A stretch of 64,000 bases of DNA from an uncultured Ulvibacter sp. (GTDB taxonomy: Bacteria; Bacteroidota; Bacteroidia; Flavobacteriales; Flavobacteriaceae), in NCBI GenBank assembly GCA_938041335.1, contig CALIAF010000016.1, forward strand, positions 1 to 64,000, given 5' to 3'. The notes beneath the pieces were generated by a model that saw only the letters and a list, made by a program, of their open reading frames with translations, searched no databases and had not been told where the DNA came from. The position numbers and the translations under genes were made by a program. Of the stretch, positions 1 to 8,631 are shown piece after piece. Each line of letters opens with the position of its first letter. Position 1 is the first letter of the stretch.

Positions 1-1218
1 GAGAATGGATGTGGCGAAGATGGAATGTTCACCAGCACCCCACCAGCAGCAGATATGAGTATTTGTTTAAGTGGCAGCATCGCATTAACCTATAGTGCAG
101 ACGATGGATGTACCGATGATACTGTAACAGCTACTTTTAGCTGGACAGCAGATACAACACCTCCGGTAATTAATAATCTGCCAGTGGTTGAAACACTTTG
201 TAATGACTCATTCCCTGCAATATTATACGCAGACTGGACTGATAATTGCGCAACTGGAGGAACAATTTCAGCGACTCCATCAAATATTACGACCGTGGGT
301 TGTGTTCAAACTGCAGACTATGTATTTGTTGCAGAAGATGATTGTGACAATATGGATATACAAACGATAACAGTTGAGCGTGAGTTTGATTTCTATGAAA
401 ATTGCGAAACCGCCTTTGGAAGATTAAGTTCAGAAAACTTACCATCTCAATGTTTCTTGGATGATAATGATTATAATTTTAATCGATGGGGTTGGACCAA
501 TTATATTGCCGAAGAAGGCGTGTATATAATGGAATTATGGGCCGGAGCTGCACATTGTGATATTTCTAAAGGAGATTATGTAGGAACCGTAACAGTTACA
601 TACAGTGGTGGTTTAGTAGATGTTGAGTACAATCTTGTAGGTGATTTTGTAATGAATTCAGCGCATATAAACATCAGTTGTGATAAATATCCAACTAAAC
701 CAAATGGTACTATTACGGTTGCTCCATGGCAATATAACTTCAACCTTGGTTCATTAGATTACGTTACGAATTATACCTTGGAAGATGTTGAAGTACATGG
801 ACCATTCTGGATTATTGCTCACGCCGTAACTTGCACCCAGAAGTGTAGTTGTTCTTTATCTAATGACGAAGGTGGATCTCAAATTTCTGAGGAAGATGTA
901 ATAGATTGTGTTAATCCTAGTGTTACCCGACCTCGAAGTGGTGATTTAGGATTAGATTGGAATTTAGATTTTACGGTATATCCAGTGCCATTTAAAAAAG
1001 ATATAAATGTGCAGTATGTTTTAGATTATGATACTGAAATTAAGATTCAAATATTCGATATAAGAGGAAGGTTAGTAAAAGAGCTAACTAGCGATTACAT
1101 TGTAGGTACAAATGGAGTAACCAATGTGGACTTGGAGGCCATTAGTAGTCCGGTGTTATTTGTAAAGGTTATAACAAAGTACGGAGTTGGGATGGAAAAA
1201 ATAATTTCAGCGAAGTAA
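1..1218 (+). CDS. C-terminal part of a large secreted HYR-like repeat protein with T9SS sorting domain (5' truncated)
   Basis: The frame is open from base 1, so this is the last 405 residues of a protein starting upstream of the window; the ATG at 25 is internal. The N-terminal part has Cys-containing beta-sandwich-like repeats ending in FVAEDDCDN, as in HYR-like adhesin repeats. A middle Cys-rich module containing RWGWTN and AGAAHCDISKG follows; I recognise it from secreted flavobacterial proteins but cannot name it. The last ~80 residues (VYPVPF, then IFDIRGRLVKEL, ending MEKIISAK) match a type A C-terminal domain for secretion and anchoring by the type IX system. The protein is therefore probably surface-attached or released. 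Its enzymatic role, if any, lies outside the window. Confidence 0.8.
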   Translation, partial: ENGCGEDGMFTSTPPAADMSICLSGSIALTYSADDGCTDDTVTATFSWTADTTPPVINNLPVVETLCNDSFPAILYADWTDNCATGGTISATPSNITTVGCVQTADYVFVAEDDCDNMDIQTITVEREFDFYENCETAFGRLSSENLPSQCFLDDNDYNFNRWGWTNYIAEEGVYIMELWAGAAHCDISKGDYVGTVTVTYSGGLVDVEYNLVGDFVMNSAHINISCDKYPTKPNGTITVAPWQYNFNLGSLDYVTNYTLEDVEVHGPFWIIAHAVTCTQKCSCSLSNDEGGSQISEEDVIDCVNPSVTRPRSGDLGLDWNLDFTVYPVPFKKDINVQYVLDYDTEIKIQIFDIRGRLVKELTSDYIVGTNGVTNVDLEAISSPVLFVKVITKYGVGMEKIISAK

Positions 1219-1241
1219 ATCAAATAATTGATATATAATAT

Positions 1242-1264
1242 AAGGAGGGCATATCGCCCTCCTT
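1242..1264. terminator. Bidirectional hairpin between convergent genes
   Basis: A perfect 9-bp stem (AAGGAGGGC / GCCCTCCTT) with a 5-base loop lies between the stop of the T9SS-domain gene and the stop of rlmH on the opposite strand. The T-run is short on both sides. The convergent position supports a shared terminator. Confidence 0.65.
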
Positions 1265-1266
1265 TA

Positions 1267-1740
1267 TTAATTATGATGATACGGCTCATTTTTCAAAATA
1301 GTAAACCCACGATAGATTTGCTCAACAACAAATAACCGAACCATTTGATGACTAAAAGTCATGGATGATAATGATACTTTTCCGTTTGCTCTTGTATAGA
1401 TTTCTTCGCTAAAACCATAAGGACCTCCAATTACGAAGATTAGGTTTTTAAGACCACTATTCATATGCTTTTGCAGGTATTGACTAAACTGGACAGAGCT
1501 AAATGCCTTTCCCTTTTCGTCTAGTAATATCAGGGCATCAGACGTTTGAGTACGTTTTAAAATCTCTTCGCCTTCTAAATGTTTTTGTTGTGCTTCGCTT
1601 AGATTTTTTGCTTTCTTAATATCTGGGATGATTTCTAATGTAAACGACACATAATGTTTTAATCGTTTTATATACACCTCGGTGAGTTCGATTAATTTTT
1701 TATCGTCTGTTTTGCCAATGGCGATGAGGGTGATTTTCAT
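1267..1740 (-). CDS. rlmH: 23S rRNA (pseudouridine-1915 N3)-methyltransferase RlmH
   Basis: This is a 157-aa SPOUT methyltransferase, the usual size for RlmH, which methylates pseudouridine 1915 in helix 69 of 23S rRNA using SAM. Family signatures are LLDEKG (72-77), the SAM-binding-knot segment IGGPYGF (104-110), LSSMTFSHQ (124-132), EQIYRG (140-145) and the typical C-terminus NEPYHHN. An in-frame codon 10 residues upstream extends the ORF to 1770. I chose the ATG at 1740 because RlmH proteins begin directly with MKI-type sequence before the first beta strand. It is a single gene, convergent with the secreted-protein gene and divergent from nadC. Confidence 0.95.
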   Translation of the reverse strand: MKITLIAIGKTDDKKLIELTEVYIKRLKHYVSFTLEIIPDIKKAKNLSEAQQKHLEGEEILKRTQTSDALILLDEKGKAFSSVQFSQYLQKHMNSGLKNLIFVIGGPYGFSEEIYTRANGKVSLSSMTFSHQMVRLFVVEQIYRGFTILKNEPYHHN

Positions 1741-1848
1741 AAAGAGTATACTGGAGGCATAAAAATACAAATAATGCCAATGTAGAGCGCTTATTGTCTT
1801 TCATTCTTCAATATATTTAAAGTATTTTTACTAAAATTATCAATTACA

Positions 1849-2706
1849 ATGATTTCAGAAAAACAGTTTAGGAAAGAAATAGATATTACAATTGCAAATG
1901 CTATACGTGAAGATATAGGTGATGGAGATCATAGCTCGCTAGCGTGTATTCCAGAAGAGGCGCAAGGTAAAGCCAAATTGTTAGTGAAAGATGACGGGAT
2001 TATTGCGGGAATAGAATTTGCAAAACAAGTGTTTGATTATGTAGACCCGGGACTTAAAATAGATGTGAAAATTGAAGACGGAAGCCCTGTAAAATATGGC
2101 GATATCTGTTTTTATGTAGAAGGAAATTCGCAATCTATATTAAAGGCAGAGCGATTAGTGCTTAATGCGATGCAGCGTATGAGTGCGATTGCGACAAAAA
2201 CCAATGAATATGTAAAGTTACTTGAAGGCACTAAAACTAAAATTCTAGATACTCGTAAAACTACACCCGGAATTCGTGCCTTAGAAAAATGGGCAGTAAA
2301 AATAGGAGGAGGAGAAAACCATCGTTTTGCATTATATGATATGATTATGCTTAAGGATAATCATATAGATTTTTGTGGTGGCATTACAAAAGCGATAGAA
2401 ACAACTGTAGATTATCTAGAAGTGAATCAACTCGATTTAAAAATTATAGTTGAGGCTCGTAATCTAGAAGAAATAAGAGAAATTTTATCTACAAGTGGCG
2501 TCTATAGAATATTAATAGACAATTTTGATTATAAAGACACGCGTAAAGCGATAGATTTAATAGAAGATCAATGCCTAACAGAAAGCAGTGGTGGCATCAC
2601 ATTAGATACCGCTAGGCATTATGCAGAATGTGGTGTAGATTATATCTCTAGTGGTGCGTTAACACATTCTGTTTATAATATGGACCTAAGTCTAAAGGCG
2701 GTGTAG
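1849..2706 (+). CDS. nadC: Nicotinate-nucleotide pyrophosphorylase (quinolinate phosphoribosyltransferase)
   Basis: This 285-aa protein has normal NadC length. NadC converts quinolinate and PRPP to nicotinate mononucleotide, CO2 and PPi in de novo NAD synthesis, in the cytosol. Signatures are EDIGDGDHSS (21-30), DTRKTTPG (134-141), GGGENHR (153-159), MLKDNH (167-172) and a later VEARN. Residues in the R/K/H-rich central segment bind quinolinate and PRPP in characterised homologues. Its stop overlaps the GTG start of the downstream YihY gene by one base, so the two are probably translationally coupled. nadA and nadB are not in the window. Confidence 0.96.
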   Translation: MISEKQFRKEIDITIANAIREDIGDGDHSSLACIPEEAQGKAKLLVKDDGIIAGIEFAKQVFDYVDPGLKIDVKIEDGSPVKYGDICFYVEGNSQSILKAERLVLNAMQRMSAIATKTNEYVKLLEGTKTKILDTRKTTPGIRALEKWAVKIGGGENHRFALYDMIMLKDNHIDFCGGITKAIETTVDYLEVNQLDLKIIVEARNLEEIREILSTSGVYRILIDNFDYKDTRKAIDLIEDQCLTESSGGITLDTARHYAECGVDYISSGALTHSVYNMDLSLKAV

Positions 2707-3635
2707 TGAGCGAGCCTATAGCAGAAAATAACACTAATATTCCCGTAGTTAAGCACATTATTAAATGGAGCCGTAAAATTAAAATACCCGGACTTAAAGG
2801 GCTCACGGTTTATCAATTGGTAAGTATTTATGGGACTGGTATAATAAAAGGTTCATTCTCGCCACGTGCGAGTTCAATAGCCTATAGTTTTTTTGTTGCG
2901 CTATTTCCTTTCTTGCTATTTATATTAAACTTAATTCCATACATTAATATTGAAGGCTTTCAAACTAAGTTTTTAATTTTAATAGAAGAAGCACTGCCTC
3001 CACAAACAGCAGATTTGTTTTATCCGGTAATTGCAGATATCGCCGTAAACCCGCGGGGTGGTTTGCTTTCATTTGTGATTATTTTATCCCTTTTTTTAGC
3101 GGCAAACGGTGTCAACGCTACATTTAGTGCGTTTGAAAACTCTTATTATGTTACCCTGAATCGCGGTTTTTTTATGCAATATGCGGTTGCATTTGTTGTA
3201 TCATTACTTTTGGCATTGTTGTTGCTTATTACGGTAATAGTAATCGTCTATGGAGAGTTTTTGATCAAAGATTTAACAGGACGAGAATATATAGAGAATG
3301 ATCTTTTTTGGATCTCTCTATTGCAAATTACGGTCTTTGTAGTAATGGTATATGTAGCAGTATCGACGCTGTATTATTTTGGCACAAAAGAAGGAAGACA
3401 AACAAGATTCTTTTCTCTAGGTGCCTTAATAACCACCTTGCTCTTTATTTTGACGACGTACTTTTTTGGTATATACATAGAGAATTTCTCTACATATAAC
3501 GAATTATATGGGTCACTAGGAGCATTGTTGATAATGATGTTATATATTTGGATCAACTCAAATCTTTTATTATTAGGATTTGAGCTTAACATTGCCTTAA
3601 AAAGGCCTGACTTAAAACGTAACTTAATTAACTAA
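2706..3635 (+). CDS. YihY/BrkB-family inner-membrane protein
   Basis: This 309-aa protein has about six hydrophobic helices (roughly residues 65-85, 120-140, 150-180, 200-225, 235-255 and 270-295). It carries YihY-family features: RASSIAYSFFVALFPFLLF near residues 58-76, a central AANGVNATFSAFENSYYV segment and a late YGSLGALLIMMLYIW segment. The family was once called RNase BN in error and its biochemical role is not firmly known. It starts with GTG in a 1-base overlap with the nadC stop, a pairing consistent with an operon rather than a functional link. Confidence 0.88.
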   Translation: MSEPIAENNTNIPVVKHIIKWSRKIKIPGLKGLTVYQLVSIYGTGIIKGSFSPRASSIAYSFFVALFPFLLFILNLIPYINIEGFQTKFLILIEEALPPQTADLFYPVIADIAVNPRGGLLSFVIILSLFLAANGVNATFSAFENSYYVTLNRGFFMQYAVAFVVSLLLALLLLITVIVIVYGEFLIKDLTGREYIENDLFWISLLQITVFVVMVYVAVSTLYYFGTKEGRQTRFFSLGALITTLLFILTTYFFGIYIENFSTYNELYGSLGALLIMMLYIWINSNLLLLGFELNIALKRPDLKRNLIN

Positions 3636-3648
3636 ATTTAAAACAAAA

Positions 3649-4212
3649 ATGAAAAATTTAATTTTCCTCGTAGTAGCAATTGTATCTGTAAATATGGCAG
3701 TAGCCCAAACACAGGTAGGTGAAGTGACTTTACCAAACAGCCTTAATTTTAGTAAGCAAGAGCTTGTACTTAACGGTACTGGAATCCGTAAAAAAGCAAT
3801 GTTGCTTAAATTATATTCTGCTGGACTATACTTGCCTACAACATCTAGTGATGCACAAGCAATCATGGGATCTGAGAATACTATGGCAATACGTCTAGTG
3901 ATCACTTCTAGTTTTGTGAGTAGCGATGCAATGAGCGACGCAGTAGCAGATGGTTTTGAAGCTTCTACAGGGGACAATACGGCGCCAATAGCTGATGAGA
4001 TTAAAACCTTTATTACATTTTTCAGTGATGAAATTGTAGAAGGTGACGTTTTTGATATCACGAATCAAAACGGAACTGGTGTTGTAGTTTATAAAAACAA
4101 AAAGGAACTTGGTGTTATTAGTAACTCAAAATTCAAGAAAGCATTATTTGGAATCTGGTTAGGAAAGGACCCAGTAGATAGCAAGCTTAAGAAAGGCCTG
4201 TTAGGTAAATAA
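3649..4212 (+). CDS. Secreted chalcone-isomerase-like domain protein
   Basis: This 187-aa protein has a signal peptide (MKNLIFLVVAIVSVNMAVAQ; predicted cleavage after AQ). The mature part matches bacterial chalcone-isomerase-like proteins: a KxxLVLNGTGIRKK beta strand, LKLYSAGLYLP, a central FxSSDAMSDAVADGFE helix and C-terminal FKKALFGIWLGKDPVDSKLKKGLLG. Bacterial members are periplasmic, not flavonoid enzymes; fatty-acid binding has been proposed for the fold, and no catalytic role is established. It is followed one base later by a DUF2147 gene, so the two are probably co-transcribed and both exported. Confidence 0.85.
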   Translation: MKNLIFLVVAIVSVNMAVAQTQVGEVTLPNSLNFSKQELVLNGTGIRKKAMLLKLYSAGLYLPTTSSDAQAIMGSENTMAIRLVITSSFVSSDAMSDAVADGFEASTGDNTAPIADEIKTFITFFSDEIVEGDVFDITNQNGTGVVVYKNKKELGVISNSKFKKALFGIWLGKDPVDSKLKKGLLGK

Positions 4213-4213
4213 G

Positions 4214-4639
4214 ATGAAGCAATTTATAGCAATAGTAGCCATTGTATTACTAAGTTTTACGGCAACGGCTCAAGATGTCTTCGGAAAATGGAAAACCATT
4301 GACGATGTATCTGGAGAGGCAAAATCAATCATAGAAATCTATGAGCGTGACGGTAAAGTGTTCGGGAAAATAGTAAAAATCTTAAACGAAGCACATAAAG
4401 ATGATTTATGTACGGAGTGCACTGGCAAAGACAAGGATAAGCCAATTGTTGGACTAGAACTTCTTAGAGGTTTAGAAAAAGATGGTGATACCTATGAAGA
4501 TGGAAAGATAATCGATCCAGAAAACGGAAAGGATTATAAGTGCTATATAGAACTTGAAGACAAGAATAAACTAAAAGTTAGAGGCTATATTGGTTTCTCC
4601 CTTTTAGGTAGAACGCAATACTGGCATAGAGTCGAATAG
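4214..4639 (+). CDS. Secreted DUF2147-type protein
   Basis: This 141-aa protein has a signal peptide (MKQFIAIVAIVLLSFTATAQ). The mature domain shows DUF2147 hallmarks: FGKWKTIDD near the start, EIYERDGKVFGKIVKI, two Cys in LCTECTGKDKDKP that could pair, GLELLRGL, DGKIIDPENGKDYKC and a C-terminal LLGRTQYWHRVE. The family adopts a lipocalin-like beta-barrel in the envelope and its ligand is unknown to me. It begins one base after the chalcone-isomerase-like gene and is followed by a strong hairpin, closing this small operon. Confidence 0.85.
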   Translation: MKQFIAIVAIVLLSFTATAQDVFGKWKTIDDVSGEAKSIIEIYERDGKVFGKIVKILNEAHKDDLCTECTGKDKDKPIVGLELLRGLEKDGDTYEDGKIIDPENGKDYKCYIELEDKNKLKVRGYIGFSLLGRTQYWHRVE

Positions 4640-4660
4640 TATTACTTCTAAAATAATAAT

Positions 4661-4696
4661 AAGCGACAATCATTCATTTGATTGTCGCTTTTTTTG
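4661..4696 (+). terminator. Rho-independent terminator after the DUF2147 gene
   Basis: The stem AAGCGACAATCA / TGATTGTCGCTT (12 bp, perfect) with a short ATTCATT-type loop is followed by a run of T. It lies 21 bases after the DUF2147 stop and before priA. Confidence 0.9.
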
Positions 4697-4775
4697 TGGC
4701 CGAAATGTTCATAAATTAAAGCCACTAAATTTTTGATATCAATTAGGCTTGAGTAATTTCACAGTTAGAAATTCA

Positions 4776-7250
4776 ATGCCATTGTACTTTATAGATGTTA
4801 TTCTCCCAATCCCTCTTAAACAAACGTTTACGTACTCCGTAAATAAGGATGAGGCTGCGTTTTTAAAACAAGGTTTTCGGGTGGCAGTTCCTTTTGGGAA
4901 ATCTAAAGTCTACACAGCCATTGTATATCAAGTACACGACCAGGCTCCTCAAGGTTATGAGACTAAATCTATTGATCATATTCTTGATGAAGAAGCAATT
5001 ATAACAAAGCAACAGATGGCCCACTGGCAATGGATGGCATCTTATTATATGTGTACATTGGGCGAAGTAGTGAAAGCAGCTTTGCCAAGCGCCTTTTTAT
5101 TAGAAAGCGAAACTAAAATCACTTTATGCTTAGATAATAAAACGGCTGCCGACCTTCAAGAAATAGAAACGAACTTAACAGACGAGCAATTCTTGATTTT
5201 TGAAGCCCTGCAAGCCCAGCCAGTTTTAAATATTAATGACCTGCGTGCTATATTGAATAGAAGTAATGTTGTGAAAGTAATGCAACAATTAATTGATAAA
5301 GATGTAATTGCGGTTGAAGAAGAACTTACAGAAAAATATACCCCAAAGTTAAGACGTTACGTAAAACTTAAAAAAGAGTACTCAGAAGAAGCCTCATTGA
5401 GGACTTTGCTAGAAACACTAGAAAGAGCGCCAAAACAGAAAACCGTATTAATGACCTTATTTATGCTTGAAGGACAAAGTGCGAAACCTGTGGATACCGT
5501 GAGTTTACAAAAGAAAAGCGCGACTACTTCTTCAGTGTTAAAAGCTTTAATTGATAAAGGCATTCTCGAAGAATATTTTATTCAAAAAGATCGTGTAGCA
5601 TATGAAGGAGCTGATGCTGAGGCAACCAAAAAGTTATCAAATGCTCAAGAGACTGCCTTAAGTGAGATGAAGGTGGCGTTTCAGAAACATGAAATAGTAT
5701 TATTACATGGCGTTACGTCTAGTGGGAAGACAGAGGTGTATGTAAAACTCATAGAGCAAAATATCAAAGAAGGAAAGCAAGTACTATATATGCTGCCAGA
5801 GATTGCCTTAACGACACAGTTAATCTCCAGATTGCAGCATTATTTTGGAGAGCTCGTATCTGTCTACCATTCTAAATACACATTAAACGAGCGCGTAGAA
5901 GTCTGGAATAATGTGAAGGATAGCAAGCCTAAGGCACAAATTATACTCGGGGCTCGTTCTTCTATTTTCTTACCATTTTCAAATCTTGGATTGATCATCG
6001 TTGATGAAGAACATGAACCTTCTTTTAAGCAATATAGCCCTGCACCACGTTATCATGGTCGCGATAGTGCGATAGTATTAGCGTCTATGCATAATGCTAA
6101 AACAGTGTTAGGATCGGCCACACCCTCATTAGAATCATTTTACAATGCCAAGACAGGCAAATATGGTTTGGTTACCTTATCTAAGCGGTATAATGACGTG
6201 CTCATGCCAGAAATAGAATTGGTGGATATAAGAGACAAGTATCGCAAAAAGAACATGACGGGCCACTTTAGTGATCGTCTGATAGAAGAAATAAAGATAA
6301 TTTTGGAACAAGGAGAACAAGTAATCCTTTTTCAGAATAGACGCGGATTTTCTCCTGTTATAGAATGTACTACTTGTGGGACGTCACCACAATGTCCTAA
6401 TTGTGATGTGAGTTTAACGTTTCATCAATATAAAAATGAATTGCGTTGCCATTATTGCGGCTACCATATGGGTATGCCAAAGGCCTGCGTGGCTTGTGGT
6501 AGCGAAACACTTGACGATAAAGGTTTTGGTACTGAGCAAATAGAAGCAGAGGTAAAGGCACTTTTTCCTGAACATCAGGTGGCGCGTATGGATCAAGATA
6601 CCACTAGAGGAAAACATGCCTACGCAAAGCTAATAGACAAACTAGAGAACCAAGAAATTGACATCCTTATAGGAACACAAATGGTGGCTAAGGGATTAGA
6701 TTTTAGAAATGTACGATTGGTGGGTGTTTTAAACGCTGACAACTTGCTTAATTTTCCAGATTTTAGAGCTCATGAACGTAGTTTTCAATTACTGCAGCAA
6801 GTAGCGGGTAGAGCAGGTAGAACAGAAAAAAGAGGGAAGGTCATTATACAGAGTTACAATCCTTTGCATCAGATTTTACAACAGGTAAGCCAAAACGATT
6901 ATGGCGCTATGTATACCGAGCAAACTGAAGAGCGGTATCAGTTTAAGTACCCGCCTTATTACAGGATGATTAAGATTACTTGTAAGGATAAAAACTTTCA
7001 GAAATTGGATAAAGCAGCATTTTGGTTTGGTACCGCACTGCGTACACAGTTAAAAGAAAATGTTTTAGGGCCAGAGCCACCGCCGGTTTCAAGAATACGT
7101 AATTTTTATATCACGAATATTCTTGTGAAGATTCCAAAAGAACAATCGCTGTCTAAAACGAAAAAGGTGATAGATGCCGTGAGTCGCAGTTTTAATGGGA
7201 TAAAAGATTTCTCTTCGGTACGGATTATTATTGATGTTGATAATTATTAG
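4776..7250 (+). CDS. priA: Primosomal replication restart helicase PriA
   Basis: The protein is 824 aa from the ATG at 4776. A TTG nine codons upstream is also possible, but PriA proteins begin with a segment like YFIDVILPIPL, favouring the ATG. PriA recognises stalled forks and D-loops and reloads DnaB. Order: N-terminal 3'-DNA-binding domain (FTYSV, RVAVPFGKSKVYTA), winged helix, DEAH-type helicase with Walker A GVTSSGKTE (~312-320) and DEEH (~409-412), a zinc-binding insertion with CxxC pairs (~530-580: CTTC, CPNC, CHYC, CVAC), and motif VI QVAGRAGR (~675). All catalytic motifs are intact. It stands alone, bounded by terminators. Confidence 0.96.
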   Translation: MPLYFIDVILPIPLKQTFTYSVNKDEAAFLKQGFRVAVPFGKSKVYTAIVYQVHDQAPQGYETKSIDHILDEEAIITKQQMAHWQWMASYYMCTLGEVVKAALPSAFLLESETKITLCLDNKTAADLQEIETNLTDEQFLIFEALQAQPVLNINDLRAILNRSNVVKVMQQLIDKDVIAVEEELTEKYTPKLRRYVKLKKEYSEEASLRTLLETLERAPKQKTVLMTLFMLEGQSAKPVDTVSLQKKSATTSSVLKALIDKGILEEYFIQKDRVAYEGADAEATKKLSNAQETALSEMKVAFQKHEIVLLHGVTSSGKTEVYVKLIEQNIKEGKQVLYMLPEIALTTQLISRLQHYFGELVSVYHSKYTLNERVEVWNNVKDSKPKAQIILGARSSIFLPFSNLGLIIVDEEHEPSFKQYSPAPRYHGRDSAIVLASMHNAKTVLGSATPSLESFYNAKTGKYGLVTLSKRYNDVLMPEIELVDIRDKYRKKNMTGHFSDRLIEEIKIILEQGEQVILFQNRRGFSPVIECTTCGTSPQCPNCDVSLTFHQYKNELRCHYCGYHMGMPKACVACGSETLDDKGFGTEQIEAEVKALFPEHQVARMDQDTTRGKHAYAKLIDKLENQEIDILIGTQMVAKGLDFRNVRLVGVLNADNLLNFPDFRAHERSFQLLQQVAGRAGRTEKRGKVIIQSYNPLHQILQQVSQNDYGAMYTEQTEERYQFKYPPYYRMIKITCKDKNFQKLDKAAFWFGTALRTQLKENVLGPEPPPVSRIRNFYITNILVKIPKEQSLSKTKKVIDAVSRSFNGIKDFSSVRIIIDVDNY

Positions 7251-7271
7251 AATTCCTTTTCGTTATAGTAT

Positions 7272-7318
7272 AAAAAAAAATCCTTTCTACGGAAATTTTA
7301 AAATTTCAGAAGAAAGGA
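7272..7318 (-). terminator. Terminator of the LytTR regulator gene
   Basis: The stem TCCTTTCT / AGAAAGGA encloses an inner palindrome (GAAATTTT / AAAATTTC). Read on the minus strand it is followed by nine T (the A-run at 7272-7280), as expected for a terminator of the minus-strand gene. It may also stop priA transcription. Confidence 0.75.
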
Positions 7319-7341
7319 TGTTTCATATTGTTTGAGAAAAT

Positions 7342-8055
7342 TTAGCTTCTCATAGTAGATGCAAGTGCTTCTACTAGTTGTGTTTTTCTGTTTCTACTTA
7401 GAGGTAATTGTTCTGTATCTAGCTCAATTACTTTACTGTTATAACGCTCTACTTTATCAAGGTTAACAATGTATGATTTGTGTATGCGCAAAAAGCGATC
7501 TGTTGGCAATAGTGCCTCAAAGGCTTTCATTGTTGATAAGACTACGAGTGCATCATGTTCTGTGACAAGTTTTACGTAATCTCCTAAAGCCTCAATATAT
7601 CTAAGTTCATTAAGAAATACCTTACGTTTTTTAAGATTACTTTTAACAAAGATGAAATCTTCATCATCAAAACCATCATCATTCTTTAATTTAAAGTTTG
7701 TGAGTGCTTTGTGTACTGCATTTAAGAAACGCTCCTTAGAGATAGGTTTTCTTAAATAATCTACAGCGTCATAATCAAAGGCTTTAAAAGCATATTTTGT
7801 TTTTCCGGTCACAAAAATAATCTGTGGTTTTGCGGTAAGATCATCAAGTAAGTCAAATCCAGATAGAATAGGCATTTCGATATCGAGGAAAATCAAATCA
7901 ATTTCTGTAGTGGCGAGTCCCATTTTTGCTTCAATAGCATTATTGTACTCTGCAACTACCTGCAAAGAGGGATGATTTTCTATTAATTTAACAATAGAGA
8001 GTCGCTGTAAGGTAGAATCATCAACAACAGCACATTTTAAAAGCGGTTTATCCAC
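7342..8055 (-). CDS. LytTR-family DNA-binding response regulator
   Basis: This 237-aa protein starts with GTG at 8055. An N-terminal receiver domain has the acidic pair VDD (11-13), phospho-acceptor Asp58 in LIFLDIEMP, and a conserved Lys in YLRKPI. The C-terminal half is a LytTR domain (about 130-235: FIFVKS, YIEALGDYVKL, FLRIHKSYIVNL, LPLSRNRK), which binds DNA through beta strands. It belongs to the AlgR/AgrA/LytR type usually paired with a histidine kinase of the His_kinase/YesM class. No kinase is adjacent, so it is an orphan here. It is divergent from the rpsF operon. Confidence 0.92.
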   Translation of the reverse strand: MDKPLLKCAVVDDSTLQRLSIVKLIENHPSLQVVAEYNNAIEAKMGLATTEIDLIFLDIEMPILSGFDLLDDLTAKPQIIFVTGKTKYAFKAFDYDAVDYLRKPISKERFLNAVHKALTNFKLKNDDGFDDEDFIFVKSNLKKRKVFLNELRYIEALGDYVKLVTEHDALVVLSTMKAFEALLPTDRFLRIHKSYIVNLDKVERYNSKVIELDTEQLPLSRNRKTQLVEALASTMRS

Positions 8056-8077
8056 GATTTAATAGGTTTAGGTAGTA

Positions 8078-8108
8078 CAATTATAGTTAAAATATCGATG
8101 AACGGCAA
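8078..8108 (-). promoter_or_regulatory. Possible promoter of the LytTR gene
   Basis: On the minus strand, TTG (8106-8108), 20 bases, then TATAATTG (8078-8085; 7 of 8 matches to TAnnTTTG) lies 22 bases before the GTG start. This fits the Bacteroidota -33/-7 pattern with one mismatch. Confidence 0.4.
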
Positions 8109-8206
8109 GTATTTTGTATTTTTATCGTAAAAATCATCCATTTCATCTTTTAATCGATACTAATGTAACATTGATTGTAAGGTTAATTAATTAGTGATTG
8201 GGTGGT

Positions 8207-8236
8207 TTGTTAATTAAATAAAATGTAGTATTTTTG
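8207..8236 (+). promoter_or_regulatory. Promoter of the rpsF-rpsR-rplI operon
   Basis: TTG (8207-8209), exactly 19 bases, then TATTTTTG (8229-8236) is a perfect match to the Bacteroidota housekeeping promoter TTG-N19-TAnnTTTG. Transcription should begin near 8240, giving a leader of about 50 bases. Confidence 0.8.
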
Positions 8237-8240
8237 CACG

Positions 8241-8261
8241 CTCTTGGCAAAGTGCTAAGAG
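8241..8261 (+). promoter_or_regulatory. 5'-terminal leader hairpin of the rpsF operon mRNA
   Basis: CTCTTGGCA pairs with TGCTAAGAG (9 bp including one G-U) around an AAG loop. It would sit at or within a few bases of the predicted 5' end of the mRNA. It may stabilise the transcript or be a ribosomal-protein operator. It lacks an obvious CCG bulge of the described S6:S18 leader motif, so that assignment is uncertain. Confidence 0.45.
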
Positions 8262-8289
8262 ATTAATCCAATATTAAAGATTTATATTT

Positions 8290-8628
8290 ATGAATCAATA
8301 TGAAACTGTTTTCATCTTAAATCCCGTTTTATCTGATGATCAGATAAAGGAAACAGTGAAGAAATACGAAGATATTCTTGTTTCTGGAGGTGCTAAGATG
8401 ATATCAAAAGAGGATTGGGGGCTTAAAAAGTTAAGCTACGCCATCCAACACAAAAAGAGTGGTTTTTATCACTTAATGGAATACACCGTACCAGGTGAAG
8501 TTATCAATGAGCTGGAAGTAGCTTTTAGACGTGACGAGCGAGTTATGCGTTACCTAACTGTAAGGTTAGATAAGCATGCAATTGCTTGGGCAGAAAGAAG
8601 ACGAATCCGCGATAAAAAAACAGCATAA
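8290..8628 (+). CDS. rpsF: 30S ribosomal protein S6
   Basis: This 112-aa protein is typical of bacterial S6. It opens with MNQYETVFILNPVLSDDQI and contains the WGLKKLSYAIQHKKSGFYHLM core and the RRDERVMRYLTVRL segment. S6 binds S18 on the platform of the 30S subunit. It is first in the rpsF-rpsR-rplI operon (3-base gap to rpsR), with a strong promoter and a leader hairpin upstream. Confidence 0.97.
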   Translation: MNQYETVFILNPVLSDDQIKETVKKYEDILVSGGAKMISKEDWGLKKLSYAIQHKKSGFYHLMEYTVPGEVINELEVAFRRDERVMRYLTVRLDKHAIAWAERRRIRDKKTA

Positions 8629-8631
8629 GAT

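Noticed and set aside
3624-4061. 145-codon minus-strand ORF over the chalcone-isomerase-like gene
   Set aside because: It is antisense to a convincing secreted protein with Ser/Ile-rich composition typical of shadow frames.
8239-8270. Firm assignment of the rpsF leader hairpin as the S6:S18 autoregulatory motif
   Set aside because: The expected CCG-containing bulge is not apparent, so it is listed only as a leader hairpin.
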